The notes beneath the pieces were generated by a model. It saw nothing but the letters and a program-made list of their open reading frames with translations, made no database searches and had not been told where the DNA came from. The translations under genes and the position numbers were made by a program. DNA of 14,301 nucleotides. It comes from Kocuria sp. p3-SID1428 (GTDB lineage Bacteria; Actinomycetota; Actinomycetes; Actinomycetales; Micrococcaceae). Below are positions 1 to 6,557 of the stretch, one piece after another. Each line of letters starts with the position of its first letter. Position 1 is the stretch's first letter. Location of the stretch: positions 1 to 14,301 of the forward strand of contig NZ_JALXVH010000061.1 of the NCBI RefSeq assembly GCF_025149945.1. Direction: 5' to 3'.

Positions 1-1
1 C

Positions 2-289
2 AGGATCGACATGCCCGAGGTGATGACCGTCAGCATGGAGCTCTTAGGCATCATGCCCGTCCAGGTCGACGCCTCCACGGAGGGCAGCAAGCAACTGCGC
101 AAGGTTTATCAGGCAGTCCGCACGGTGGTCGATGCCATCAATGAGCTGCGCAACGACCATGGAACAGGCCACGGTCGCACGCTGCCGAGCGGCGTGTCCG
201 TGGAAGCGGCACGGTTCATGATTAGGCAGGCCACGATGGTCGCCGAGATAATGCTGGCGACTCATGACCGCCAAATGGGGCGTGCTTGA
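2..289 (+). CDS. Abortive-infection-like protein, C-terminal part (5' end outside window)
   Basis: The reading frame is open from the window edge, so this is the tail of a longer gene. An internal ATG lies at 11 but is probably not the true start. The residues LRNDHGTGHGR, followed by a helical stretch rich in Ala, Ile and Met, resemble the C-terminal domain of abortive infection proteins (Abi_C type), where an RN..GxGHGR motif precedes a final helix. Those full proteins are usually 250-300 residues, so most of this one is missing. Its role would be phage defence by abortive infection, inferred only from this motif. The stop is followed by repeat-containing DNA and an IS481 remnant, so the gene sits at the border of a mobile-element scar. 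Confidence 0.6.
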   Translation, partial: RIDMPEVMTVSMELLGIMPVQVDASTEGSKQLRKVYQAVRTVVDAINELRNDHGTGHGRTLPSGVSVEAARFMIRQATMVAEIMLATHDRQMGRA

Positions 290-323
290 CGAGGACGGAT
301 GAGTCGCACCAGCGACAGGCTAG

Positions 324-497
324 GTCTCGCCACTGACCCATAGGGCGGAGCTGCTCCAGAATTCATAGCGGTGGTCCTCGCACGGCAGCCGCACACACGC
401 GCCAATCCGCCGCTCCGCGCGGCGTCGAAGCCGCGCCCCAATGCCGACCAGCGCACGAGTCTCGCCACTTAGTGCTGCGATTTTCGCGCCACTTAGT
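324..497. repeat. Repeated CGCCACT motifs, possible old IS ends
   Basis: GTCTCGCCACT occurs at 324-334 and again at 459-469. CGCCACTTAGT occurs at 463-473 and 487-497, with a 24-bp period. The last copy covers the stop codon of the IS481 remnant (493-495). Terminal repeats of IS elements usually lie just outside the transposase stop, so these may be the ends of one or two decayed elements. The stretch 290-492 has no credible gene. Confidence 0.4.
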
Positions 498-655
498 TGT
501 ATGAGGCCATGACGTTGTTGACGCGTGCCGGTGTTGCAGAGGCAGGCGGTTGCCCGTCGTGAGCGCCGTGGGGACGGTGATAGTTGTAGTGCCGGTTCCA
601 CGTTTTCAGCGCGGCAGCGCGTTCGGCTTCTGAATCCCACTTACGGGCGTAGAGG
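493..655 (-). pseudogene. IS481-family transposase, C-terminal remnant
   Basis: The minus strand encodes a C-terminal tail with YARKWDSEAERAAALKTW followed by NRHYNYHRPHGAHDGQPP and ending NNVMASYN. This is the typical end of IS481-type DDE transposases (RYNHHRPH....QPP pattern). Only about 54 codons remain; the catalytic Asp residues and the N-terminal HTH are absent. The fragment is cut at 655/656 by the left end of an IS3 element. If that element is removed, the frame continues upstream into the methyltransferase fragment at 1988-2284, so the remnant was already joined to foreign sequence before the IS3 insertion. It is not functional. Confidence 0.75.
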
Positions 656-681
656 TGCCGCGCGTCAGACTTAGTGGCAGG
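656..681 (+). repeat. Left terminal inverted repeat of the IS3 element
   Basis: This 26-bp end pairs imperfectly with 1963-1987. The shared blocks are CGCGTCA and GGCAGG. The repeat lies immediately outside orfA and immediately inside the GAGG duplication. Confidence 0.7.
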
Positions 682-713
682 GCCGTTATGTAGGTCCTGA
701 AGGAGAGTCAGAC

Positions 714-1031
714 ATGGGTAGACCACCCTCGATTCCGGCGGAGAAGAAGACCCGGATAGTGCTGAGCGTGCTGGCCGGCGAGATGTCCATCGCCGAAGCG
801 GCACGCAAGGAGAAAGTCAGTGAGCAGTCCATCGGACGGTGGAAGGCCGAGTTCCTGGAAGCCGGCAAGACCGCCCTGGTGGCCGGCAGGTCCGGACCAT
901 CCTCCCGAGAGGAACAGCTGGAGGCCGAGGTCGCCGAGCTGACCCAGGCCTTGGGCGAGGCACACCTGGAAGCCAGGGTGTGGAAGAAGTCCGCGGAGGG
1001 CCGGCTGGGCCCTTCGAGGACCTCGAGGTGA
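714..1031 (+). CDS. IS3-family transposase OrfA (HTH protein)
   Basis: This 105-residue protein has an N-terminal helix-turn-helix (about residues 23-50, IAEAARKEKVSEQSIGRWK) followed by a heptad-like, Glu/Leu-rich helix (about residues 62-85) suited to dimerisation. That is the usual OrfA plan of IS3 elements, which bind the terminal repeats. The start is supported by AAGGAG upstream of the ATG. The stop overlaps the proposed GTG start of orfB in a GTGA arrangement, so orfB may be made by coupling. A -1 frameshift OrfAB fusion is the classic IS3 route and the frames allow it (orfB lies in the -1 frame), but I see no clear A6G-type slippery site. Confidence 0.8.
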   Translation: MGRPPSIPAEKKTRIVLSVLAGEMSIAEAARKEKVSEQSIGRWKAEFLEAGKTALVAGRSGPSSREEQLEAEVAELTQALGEAHLEARVWKKSAEGRLGPSRTSR

Positions 1032-1978
1032 TCCGCGTGGAAGCGGGCATGTCGACCGCGAGGTTCTGCCAACTCTTCGACATGCCCGAGCGGACCTGGC
1101 GCCGCTGGCAGGCCAAGGCCCGCACCGGGACGGCGGTGAAGGGACCGTGGCCGCAACCGGGACGGCAGGCCGCCAGGGAACTGGTGGTCAAGCACGCGCT
1201 GGCCCATCCGGCGTGGGGGCATCGGAAGATTTGGGCAATGGTCCGCCACGACGGGCATGTGGTTTCCGAGGCGACCGTGCTGCGAATCCTGCGCGACGAG
1301 GGGCTGATTCTGCCCGCGCAGTACCAACGGGAGCGACGGAAGCTGGCCGAGCGGCGCAAGGCCGCGTTCGCCACCGAGCCCTCAGGCCCGAACCAAGTCT
1401 GGCAGCTGGACTTCAGCGAGTTCGAGACCACCACCGGAGGGACCTGGCGGCTGGCCGGGTGCCGGGACTACTGGTCCAAGTACGAGCACCCCTTCCACGT
1501 TTCGCCCACCGGGAACCAGCACGACGCGATCGACGCGATCGAGTTGGCCCTGGCCGACTACGAGGCCATGTTCGGTCACCCGCTGGTCGAGGCCTGCCCG
1601 GTCGATCCCGAGACCGGTGAGCTGTTGCCCGTGGTGACCATCGTGACGGACAACGGCGGGCCGTTCCGGTCCTTCCGCTTCGAGTCCTTCATCGCCGCCC
1701 ACCCCGAGCTACACCACGTGCGCACCCGAGTGAAGACCCCGGGGCAGAACGGGTCCCGTGAACGCGGCTTCGGCACGCTGAAGTACGAACGGCTCTACCT
1801 GGACGAGATTGACGACGCGATCGTGCTCGCCGAGCGGGCCGAGGACTACCGGATCGAGTACAACGAGCTCCGGCCCCACGAGGCCGTCTCATGGAACCGG
1901 CCCAAGGAGGTGCACCTGGGCCTGGCCGACCCCACCACCCCGACATTCAAAACCAAGGAAATCCTGCCAACTACTTGA
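1028..1978 (+). CDS. IS3-family transposase OrfB (DDE integrase core)
   Basis: The frame is open from 839, but GTG at 1028 overlapping the orfA stop gives a 316-residue protein, normal for OrfB. An N-terminal HTH_21-like region (about residues 55-90, with HPAWGHRKIW) precedes an rve-type catalytic core. The acidic triad appears as D128 (WQLDFSE), D208 (VTDNGGPF) and E245 (QNGSRERGFGTLK), with the D(35-36)E spacing of this family. It would cut and join the element ends. No stop or frameshift is visible, and the frame ends 9 bp before the right end of the element. The extended OrfB-frame segment from 839 to 1028 overlaps orfA and is relevant only if a frameshift fusion is made. Confidence 0.85.
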   Translation: MIRVEAGMSTARFCQLFDMPERTWRRWQAKARTGTAVKGPWPQPGRQAARELVVKHALAHPAWGHRKIWAMVRHDGHVVSEATVLRILRDEGLILPAQYQRERRKLAERRKAAFATEPSGPNQVWQLDFSEFETTTGGTWRLAGCRDYWSKYEHPFHVSPTGNQHDAIDAIELALADYEAMFGHPLVEACPVDPETGELLPVVTIVTDNGGPFRSFRFESFIAAHPELHHVRTRVKTPGQNGSRERGFGTLKYERLYLDEIDDAIVLAERAEDYRIEYNELRPHEAVSWNRPKEVHLGLADPTTPTFKTKEILPTT

Positions 1979-1987
1979 CGCGGGACA
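1963..1987 (-). repeat. Right terminal inverted repeat of the IS3 element
   Basis: The complement reads TGTCCCGCGTCA, then seven divergent bases, then GGCAGG, matching the left end. The orfB stop codon (1976-1978) lies inside it, which is common in compact IS elements. Confidence 0.7.
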
Positions 1988-2284
1988 GAGGAACTCTTCG
2001 GCGACGGTGAAGTCAGGGTGGTCGGCTCGTGCCCTGCGGACCATGTTGGGTGAGAGGTCGATGCCCTCCGCGTGGCATCCGCGCCCAGCCAAATAGGGCA
2101 GCATTCGCCCTGCCCCGCAGCCAGCATCCAGGACCACGCGAGGCTCGTGCAGGAGTGCGACGAAGTGGTCGATCGTGGCCAAGTCGATGGGCTGTTCGCC
2201 TTCGGTGGTACGGAAGTGGTCGGCGTACACGTCGGCCACAACGTTGTAGGAGGTCCTGGTGAGAGCTTCCTCTGCTTCCGGCAT
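1988..2284 (-). pseudogene. Class I SAM-dependent methyltransferase, N-terminal fragment
   Basis: From the ATG at 2284 the minus strand encodes a typical SAM-binding Rossmann start: VVLDAGCGAGR (residues 50-60, motif I with GxGxG) and EGIDLSPNMV (73-82, acidic loop after strand 2). The homologous sequence ends near FTVAEEF (residues 92-98), where the IS3 element begins; beyond that point the frame only reads IS sequence. The missing two thirds would hold the rest of the fold and the substrate site, so it should be inactive. The substrate is unknown. Excising the IS3 element joins this frame in phase to the IS481 transposase tail, so the true partner sequence was lost earlier. Confidence 0.75.
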
Positions 2285-2332
2285 GGCTCTAAGTCTGCCA
2301 AAACGTCGCGCTCAACCACGAGGGAACTGGTG

Positions 2333-2352
2333 CACAAACGGTCGTTTGTGGC
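2333..2352 (+). repeat. Palindromic direct repeat, left copy
   Basis: CACAAACG-GT-CGTTTGTG is a perfect palindrome with 8-bp arms. Its right part, AAACGGTCGTTTGTGGC (2336-2352), recurs identically at 12648-12664 in the same orientation. The copy lies 49 bp upstream of the minus-strand methyltransferase start. It could be a recombination site, an operator or an iteron; the sequence alone does not decide. Confidence 0.65.
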
Positions 2353-2424
2353 AGACCTGATCCTCGCCACAACCCTCGCCAACACGTCATGGTGGTGGCC
2401 CACCCATACCCAGTGCGACGGATG

Positions 2425-2458
2425 TGTCGCAAAAGTCCGCGAACGGACCCTAACGACA
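2425..2458. repeat. 34-bp two-step dyad
   Basis: TGTCG (2425-2429) pairs with CGACA (2454-2458). Inside, GTCCG (2435-2439) pairs with CGGAC (2444-2448) around CGAA. The two unpaired segments between the arms are each 5 bases. Outer TGTC/GACA ends at this spacing resemble serine-resolvase subsites, but no recombinase gene lies in the window. It could also form a small imperfect hairpin in RNA. Confidence 0.4.
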
Positions 2459-2603
2459 ACCGTAAATGACTACTGCGTAACTGTTGCGCACGGCCTCCCC
2501 CTAGTGGGACGCATTGGGAGAGCGCGGTTCCGGAATCTGGCGGGGATCCCGGTGCGCGGGCGAGCGAGGTCGCTGGCAATGGTGTGTAGGGCGTGATCAA
2601 GCC

Positions 2604-3073
2604 TCAGTAGGCGGGGCCCCTGGCGAGGATGTGTCGTGGCGGCGGCGCCGTGCTACGGGGGTCGCCGGCGCCCCAGGGGCGGAGGCTGGCGATGAGCTCC
2701 TCGGCCCTAGCGCGGATCTCGTCGCGAACCGGGCGGACCTCGTCGATTCCCTTGCCGGCCGGATCGTCGAGCTCCCATTCCTCGTAAGGCTTTCCGGGGT
2801 AGAACGGGCAGGCGTCACCGCAGCCCATAGTGATCACGACGTCGGAGGCCTGGACGGATTCCGGGGTGAGAATCTTGGGCGCCTGGTGGGAGAGGTCGAT
2901 CCCGACCTCTCCATCGCGGCCACGGCTGCGGGGTTGATCGTGTCGGCGGGTGCAGACCCGGCGGAGCGGACCTTGATGCGGTCGCCGGCGAGTTCACGAA
3001 GCCAGCCGGCTGCCATCTGCGAACGACCGGCGTTGTGGACGCAGACGACCTGGACACTGGGCCGTGCGGTCAT
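2604..3073 (-). pseudogene. arsC: Arsenate reductase, thioredoxin-linked LMW-phosphatase type, single-base frameshift
   Basis: The ATG at 3073, preceded by GGAGAT, starts a low-molecular-weight-phosphatase-like arsenate reductase. The P-loop CVHNAGRS (C-x5-R) lies near the N-terminus. After the frameshift the other frame continues with EVGIDLSHQAPKILTPE, ITMGCGDACPF with a probable resolving Cys pair, and WELDDPAGKG. All are hallmarks of thioredoxin-coupled ArsC, which reduces As(V) to As(III) in the cytoplasm. The break lies at about 2908-2913, where one base is missing between AVAAM and EVGID. As written, the product would be a short N-terminal piece without the resolving cysteines. The gene lies 28 bp downstream of arsR, in one operon. 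A sequencing error is possible; the second arsC at 4665 would cover a real loss. Confidence 0.85.
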
Positions 3074-3101
3074 GAGGATCTCCAAAGCCGGCGGCGGGGG
3101 T

Positions 3102-3467
3102 TCAGGCGATGTCGAGGAAGGAACGGAGCTCGGCGAAAGCCGACGGTACGACGGAGTAGTGCGCCCAGCGGCCCTTCTGCTCGCGCGTGAGCAGGCCAGC
3201 GTCGACGAGCTTCTTCATGTGGTGACTCACGGTCGGCTGGCTGATACCCAGCGGCTCGGTGAGATCACAAGCGCAGACCGAATTGCAACCCTGAGCAGCG
3301 ACATGGGATAGAAGCCGGAGACGGGTCGGATCGGAAAGCGCCTTGAGCAAGGACGCGATCCTCTCGGCCTCGACGCTGTCGACGGGCCCCGCTGAGAGCG
3401 TGCAGCACTCCTCAGGGCCGTTCATCGTCTCGAGCCCGGCAGCTGTGATCGCGGTCGTCGTGGACAT
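3102..3467 (-). CDS. arsR: ArsR-family arsenic-responsive repressor
   Basis: This 121-residue winged-helix repressor carries LSDPTRLRLLSHV (44-56), the recognition segment ISQPTVSHHMKKL and a C-terminal wing. Cys21-Cys22 (ECC) and Cys61 (GCNSVCAC) match the arrangement of Corynebacterium glutamicum ArsR, where a Cys pair near the N-terminus and one further Cys bind As(III). Cys65 and Cys67 are extra. Arsenite binding would release it from the palindrome at 3491-3520. A purine-rich AAGGTGGGGG precedes the ATG. It is transcribed with the downstream arsC and divergently from acr3, so it probably controls both directions and itself. Confidence 0.92.
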   Translation of the reverse strand: MSTTTAITAAGLETMNGPEECCTLSAGPVDSVEAERIASLLKALSDPTRLRLLSHVAAQGCNSVCACDLTEPLGISQPTVSHHMKKLVDAGLLTREQKGRWAHYSVVPSAFAELRSFLDIA

Positions 3468-3481
3468 GCCCCCACCTTACA

Positions 3482-3520
3482 TTGACAGTCATCGATGTGA
3501 AGCATAGCGTTCACATCGAT
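3482..3520. promoter_or_regulatory. Divergent ars promoter region with ArsR operator palindrome
   Basis: ATCGATGTGAA (3491-3501) and TTCACATCGAT (3510-3520) are perfect 11-bp inverted arms separated by 8 bp. The dyad is in the arsR/acr3 intergenic region, as expected for an ArsR dimer site. A consensus TTGACA at 3482-3487 could be the rightward -35 box, with a weak -10 (TAGCGT) at 3505-3510 inside the dyad. On the minus strand, TATGCT (complement of about 3502-3507) is a possible -10 for arsR. Repressor binding would block both promoters. Confidence 0.75.
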
Positions 3521-3549
3521 ATCCGTCGATGGAAGGTTCAGCCCCCCTC

Positions 3550-4641
3550 ATGAGTACGACCACCAAGGATGTGGAGCAGCCCCGCGTGATGAAGGAGATG
3601 TCCTTCCTCGATCGCTGGCTCCCGGTGTGGATCCTGGCCGCCATGGCCGTGGGTCTCCTGCTGGGGCGGTTCATCCCCGGCCTGAACACCGCGCTGGAAG
3701 CGGTGAAGATCGGATCCGTGTCCGTGCCTATTGCGATCGGACTGCTGGTGATGATGTACCCGGTCCTGGCGAAGGTCCGCTACGACGAGACCCGGCGCAT
3801 CGGCGCGGACCGACGCCTGCTGGTGACCTCGCTGGTGCTGAACTGGATCGTCGGCCCGGCACTCATGTTCGCCCTGGCCTGGATCTTTCTGGCCGACCTT
3901 CCGGAGTACCGCACCGGCCTGATCATCGTCGGGCTCGCACGCTGCATCGCGATGGTCCTCATCTGGAACGACCTCGCCTGCGGTGACCGTGAGGCTGCCG
4001 CCGTGCTGGTCGCGATCAACTCCGTCTTCCAGGTGATCGCCTTCGGTGCCCTGGGCTGGTTCTACCTCCAGGCGCTGCCGTCCTGGGTGGGGCTGCCGAC
4101 CACGTCGGCCGAGTTCTCGATCGGCGCGATCGTCCTCAGCGTGCTGATCTTCCTCGGGATCCCGCTGGTCGCAGGGTTCCTTACCCGCATCCTCGGGGAG
4201 CGAGCCAAGGGTCGGACCTGGTACGAGGAGCGGTTCCTCCCGAAGATCGGTCCCTGGGCGCTGTACGGGCTGCTGTTCACCATCGTGCTGCTGTTCGCCC
4301 TCCAGGGCGACGCGATCATCTCCGCACCGGTAGACGTGGCCCGCATCGCCCTGCCGCTGCTGGTCTACTTCGTCGTCATGTTCCTGGGGTCCTTCCTGCT
4401 CGGCCGCGCGATCGGCCTCGACTACGCGAAGTCCACCACCGTCGCTTTCACCGCCTCGGGCAACAACTTCGAGCTCGCCATCGCCGTCGCCATCGGCACC
4501 TTCGGCGTCACCTCCGGCCAGGCCCTCGCCGGCGTCGTCGGCCCGCTGATCGAAGTCCCCGTCCTCGTCGCCCTCGTCTACGTCGCCCTCGCTATGGGGC
4601 GGCGCCTGTTCCCCGGCGACACCACCGCCCCCACCCGATAA
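3550..4641 (+). CDS. acr3: ACR3-family arsenite efflux permease
   Basis: This 363-residue membrane protein has about ten hydrophobic segments and is typical of ACR3, which exports As(III) using the proton gradient. The key residues are visible: Cys132 in [11 protein letters not shown] and Glu308 in ASGNNFELA. They have the same spacing as Cys129 and Glu305 of the corynebacterial ACR3 proteins, where both are needed for transport. I chose the ATG at 3550 ([10 protein letters not shown]). An in-frame ATG at 3529 lies at the edge of the operator and has no better ribosome site; GGAAGG at 3531-3536 is rather far from 3550. It starts the rightward arsenic operon, followed by arsC at 4665. Confidence 0.93.
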   Translation: MSTTTKDVEQPRVMKEMSFLDRWLPVWILAAMAVGLLLGRFIPGLNTALEAVKIGSVSVPIAIGLLVMMYPVLAKVRYDETRRIGADRRLLVTSLVLNWIVGPALMFALAWIFLADLPEYRTGLIIVGLARCIAMVLIWNDLACGDREAAAVLVAINSVFQVIAFGALGWFYLQALPSWVGLPTTSAEFSIGAIVLSVLIFLGIPLVAGFLTRILGERAKGRTWYEERFLPKIGPWALYGLLFTIVLLFALQGDAIISAPVDVARIALPLLVYFVVMFLGSFLLGRAIGLDYAKSTTVAFTASGNNFELAIAVAIGTFGVTSGQALAGVVGPLIEVPVLVALVYVALAMGRRLFPGDTTAPTR

Positions 4642-4664
4642 CCCCACAGAAGGATGTCCTCCCG

Positions 4665-5093
4665 ATGACCACGAAGCGCCCTTCAGTCCTGTTCGTCTGC
4701 GTGAAGAACGGCGGCAAGTCCCAGATGGCGGCCGCCCTGATGCGCCACCACGCCGGTGACGCGATCGAGGTCCACTCCGCCGGCACCCGCCCCGGCACCG
4801 CCCTCAATGCCCAGTCCACCGAAGCGATCGCCGAGGTCGGCGCGGACATGTCCTCCGCCGTCCCGCAACCGGTCACCCCGGAGCTACTGCGCCGTGTCGA
4901 TCAGGTGATCGTCATCGGCGACGAAGCCGTCATCAAACCCGTCGAGGGCATGACCGCACCGGTCACGACCTGGCACACCGATGAACCCTCCCAGCGGGGC
5001 ATCGAAGGGATGGAGCGCATGCGCCTGGTGCGCGACGACATCGACACCCACGTCCGCAAGCTCCTGACCGACCTCACCGGCACCGCGAACTGA
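4665..5093 (+). CDS. arsC: Arsenate reductase, mycothiol-dependent type
   Basis: This 142-residue LMW-phosphatase-fold protein carries the P-loop [14 protein letters not shown] (Cys12), with Lys instead of Arg closing the loop. It continues with HSAGTRPGT, a [19 protein letters not shown] block and RDDI near the end. This pattern is that of the C. glutamicum ArsC1/ArsC2 enzymes. These join arsenate to mycothiol and need mycoredoxin to release As(III), unlike thioredoxin-type ArsC with its resolving Cys pair, which is absent here. AGAAGGA precedes the ATG. The gene is 23 bp downstream of acr3 and 25 bp upstream of the flavoprotein gene, in one operon. Mycothiol dependence supports an actinobacterial host. 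Confidence 0.9.
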   Translation: MTTKRPSVLFVCVKNGGKSQMAAALMRHHAGDAIEVHSAGTRPGTALNAQSTEAIAEVGADMSSAVPQPVTPELLRRVDQVIVIGDEAVIKPVEGMTAPVTTWHTDEPSQRGIEGMERMRLVRDDIDTHVRKLLTDLTGTAN

Positions 5094-5118
5094 CCGCCCC
5101 GCAACAAGGAGACTCATC

Positions 5119-6459
5119 ATGTTGACCACCGCAACGAACTCACATCCCATTGTCGTCATCGGCGCTGGCCCCATCGGCCTTGCCGCCGCTGCCCACCTCG
5201 CTGAGCGCGGACTGCCGTTCCTGATCCTCGAGGCCGGGACCGCGGCAGGAGCCGCGATCGCCGAGTGGGGGCACACGCGGCTCTTCTCGCCGTGGCAGTA
5301 CAACCTCGATGCCGCTGCGCAGCGTCTCCTCGAGGCCGACGGCTGGACCGCTCCCGACGCTGACGCCCTGCCGACCGGTCACGAACTGCGAGAGCAGTAC
5401 CTCGAGCCCCTCGCCCAGCTACCCCAGCTGGCCGAGTCGATCCGCTACGACGCACGCGTCACCGCGGTCTCCCGAGCAGGCATGGACAGAACCCGCACCA
5501 CACGCCGCGAGGAGACCCCCTTCCTCGTCCGAATCGAGACCGCTGACGGGCACAGCGAAGACGTGCTCGCCTCCGCGGTCATCGACGCCTCCGGCACCTG
5601 GTCCACGCCCAACCCCCTCGGACAGGCCGGGCTCCTTGCTCCCGGCGAGCAGCAGGCCCACGCCGCGGGCCACATCACCGCGCCGCTGCCTGACGTGCAG
5701 GGCCGCGACCGTGCCCGTTTCGCCGGCAAGCGAGTCATGGTGACCGGTGCCGGCCACTCAGCCGCCAATACCCTGCTGGACCTCGCGGACCTGGAGGCCG
5801 ACACCACCATCATTTGGGCCGCTCGCACCGCAGACCTCACCCGCGTCTACGGGGGCGGCGACCAGGACGAACTCGCAGCTCGAGGAGCGCTCGGCTCGCG
5901 ACTGCGCCAGCTGGTCGACTCCGGACGCATCGAGGTCCTCACCTCCTTCACCATCACTCGCTTCAGAGCCGACGACACGTTGACCGTCCACGCTGTGACC
6001 CCGGACGGGGAGCGAGAAGTGAGCGTCGATGTGCTGGTGCCCGCCACCGGGTTCCGCCCTGATCTCGGAATGCTCTCCGAACTCCGCCTGGCCCTGGACC
6101 CGGCCGTCGAAGCACCGTCCCAGCTGGGGCCGCTGATCGATCCCGAGTTCCACTCCTGCGGATCCGTCGAGCCTCACGGTGAGCGAGTCCTCGCCCACCC
6201 GGAGACGAACTTCTACATCGTCGGCATGAAGAGCTACGGCCGCGCCCCCACCTTCCTCATGGCCACCGGCTACGAACAGGTCCGCTCCATCGCAGCAGCC
6301 CTGGCCGGCGACCGCAAGGCAGCCGACGCAGTCCACCTCGAACTACCCGAGACCGGCGTATGCACCACCGACCTCGGCGGCAGCTGCGACGCCCCAGCCC
6401 CAGCCGGCGACGCCTGCTGCAGCAGCCCGCAACTGATCGAGCTCTCCGTCGGCCGATGA
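5119..6459 (+). CDS. arsO: ArsO-like FAD/NAD(P)-binding monooxygenase-type protein
   Basis: This 446-residue flavoprotein has an N-terminal FAD fold (IVVIGAGPIGLAAAAHLAE, about residues 11-29) and a second dinucleotide fold (VMVTGAGHSAANTLLDLAD, about residues 207-225). It also carries the VLVPATGFRPDL motif (around residue 305) typical of flavin monooxygenase-like and disulfide-reductase-like enzymes. It is the third gene of the rightward ars operon, with AAGGAG before its ATG. Flavoproteins in this position have been called ArsO in actinobacterial arsenic clusters. The substrate cannot be read from sequence; an organoarsenical or a thiol-bound arsenical is an inference. The C-terminus ends in a Cys-rich tail (DACCSSPQ) that may bind arsenite or metal. 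Confidence 0.82.
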   Translation: MLTTATNSHPIVVIGAGPIGLAAAAHLAERGLPFLILEAGTAAGAAIAEWGHTRLFSPWQYNLDAAAQRLLEADGWTAPDADALPTGHELREQYLEPLAQLPQLAESIRYDARVTAVSRAGMDRTRTTRREETPFLVRIETADGHSEDVLASAVIDASGTWSTPNPLGQAGLLAPGEQQAHAAGHITAPLPDVQGRDRARFAGKRVMVTGAGHSAANTLLDLADLEADTTIIWAARTADLTRVYGGGDQDELAARGALGSRLRQLVDSGRIEVLTSFTITRFRADDTLTVHAVTPDGEREVSVDVLVPATGFRPDLGMLSELRLALDPAVEAPSQLGPLIDPEFHSCGSVEPHGERVLAHPETNFYIVGMKSYGRAPTFLMATGYEQVRSIAAALAGDRKAADAVHLELPETGVCTTDLGGSCDAPAPAGDACCSSPQLIELSVGR

Positions 6460-6465
6460 GCAAAC

Positions 6466-6499
6466 AGCGGGACGGCACGACGTTCTGTGCCGCCCCGCT
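6466..6499 (+). terminator. Hairpin terminator after the ars operon
   Basis: AGCGGGACGGCAC (6466-6478) pairs with GTGCCGCCCCGCT (6487-6499) at 12 of 13 positions around an 8-base loop. It begins 7 bp after the arsO stop. No long T run follows, which is common for GC-rich actinobacterial terminators. It would isolate cmtR from ars read-through. Confidence 0.7.
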
Positions 6500-6544
6500 G
6501 GGGTATAGCTTTACGAGGCGACACTGTAAATTCAGCTCATACTG

Positions 6545-6557
6545 TATAGTTCAGTGA
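6545..6557 (+). promoter_or_regulatory. Probable promoter for leaderless cmtR
   Basis: TATAGT at 6545-6550 ends 7 bp before the cmtR ATG, and no Shine-Dalgarno sequence lies between them. Transcription would therefore start at or next to the ATG. A short palindrome, ATACTGTAT (6539-6547), overlaps the -10 box, and TTCAG occurs on both sides of it. This is a plausible site for CmtR autoregulation. I see no good -35 box. Confidence 0.5.

Larger units (their letters stand above)
652..1991 (+). mobile_element. Complete IS3-family insertion sequence with GAGG target duplication
   Basis: The element spans 656-1987, with GAGG on both flanks (652-655 and 1988-1991). The left end begins TGCCGCGCGTCA and carries GGCAGG at 676-681. 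The complement of the right end begins TGTCCCGCGTCA and carries GGCAGG as well. The two ends match imperfectly over about 25 bp with one-base gaps, start with TG and face inward, as in IS3-family elements. A 4-bp duplication fits the 3-5 bp usual for the family. The element holds orfA and orfB with no visible lesion and could be active. Confidence 0.8.
2285..2603. other. Gene-free spacer with two dyads
   Basis: I find no convincing gene here. The frames that are open have no recognisable domain and overlap one another. The stretch holds an 18-bp palindrome (2333-2350), a GCCACAACCC motif (2366-2375) and a 34-bp two-step dyad (2425-2458). It separates the truncated methyltransferase from the arsenic cluster and is a plausible left edge of the metal-resistance segment. 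Confidence 0.5.

Noticed and set aside
320..640. Minus-strand ORF of 106 codons over the IS481 remnant
   Set aside because: It is in a different frame from the recognisable transposase tail and contains only translated repeat sequence.
839..1027. Upstream extension of IS3 orfB
   Set aside because: It overlaps orfA in another frame and has no family resemblance; GTG at 1028 overlapping the orfA stop is the better start.
2333..2352. XerC/D dif-like (pdif) module site
   Set aside because: A dif site needs two 11-bp arms with a 6-bp centre; this palindrome has 8-bp arms and a 2-bp centre, and I see no match to dif-type arms.
2072..3311. Plus-strand ORFs across 2072-2596 and 2514-3311
   Set aside because: They run antisense to the methyltransferase, arsC and arsR genes, and their products show no domain.
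3538..4647. Long minus-strand ORF of about 369 codons opposite acr3
   Set aside because: Its product is a low-complexity string of Asp, Glu, Gln and His, typical of the complement of a GC-rich membrane-protein gene; acr3 on the plus strand has clear family motifs.
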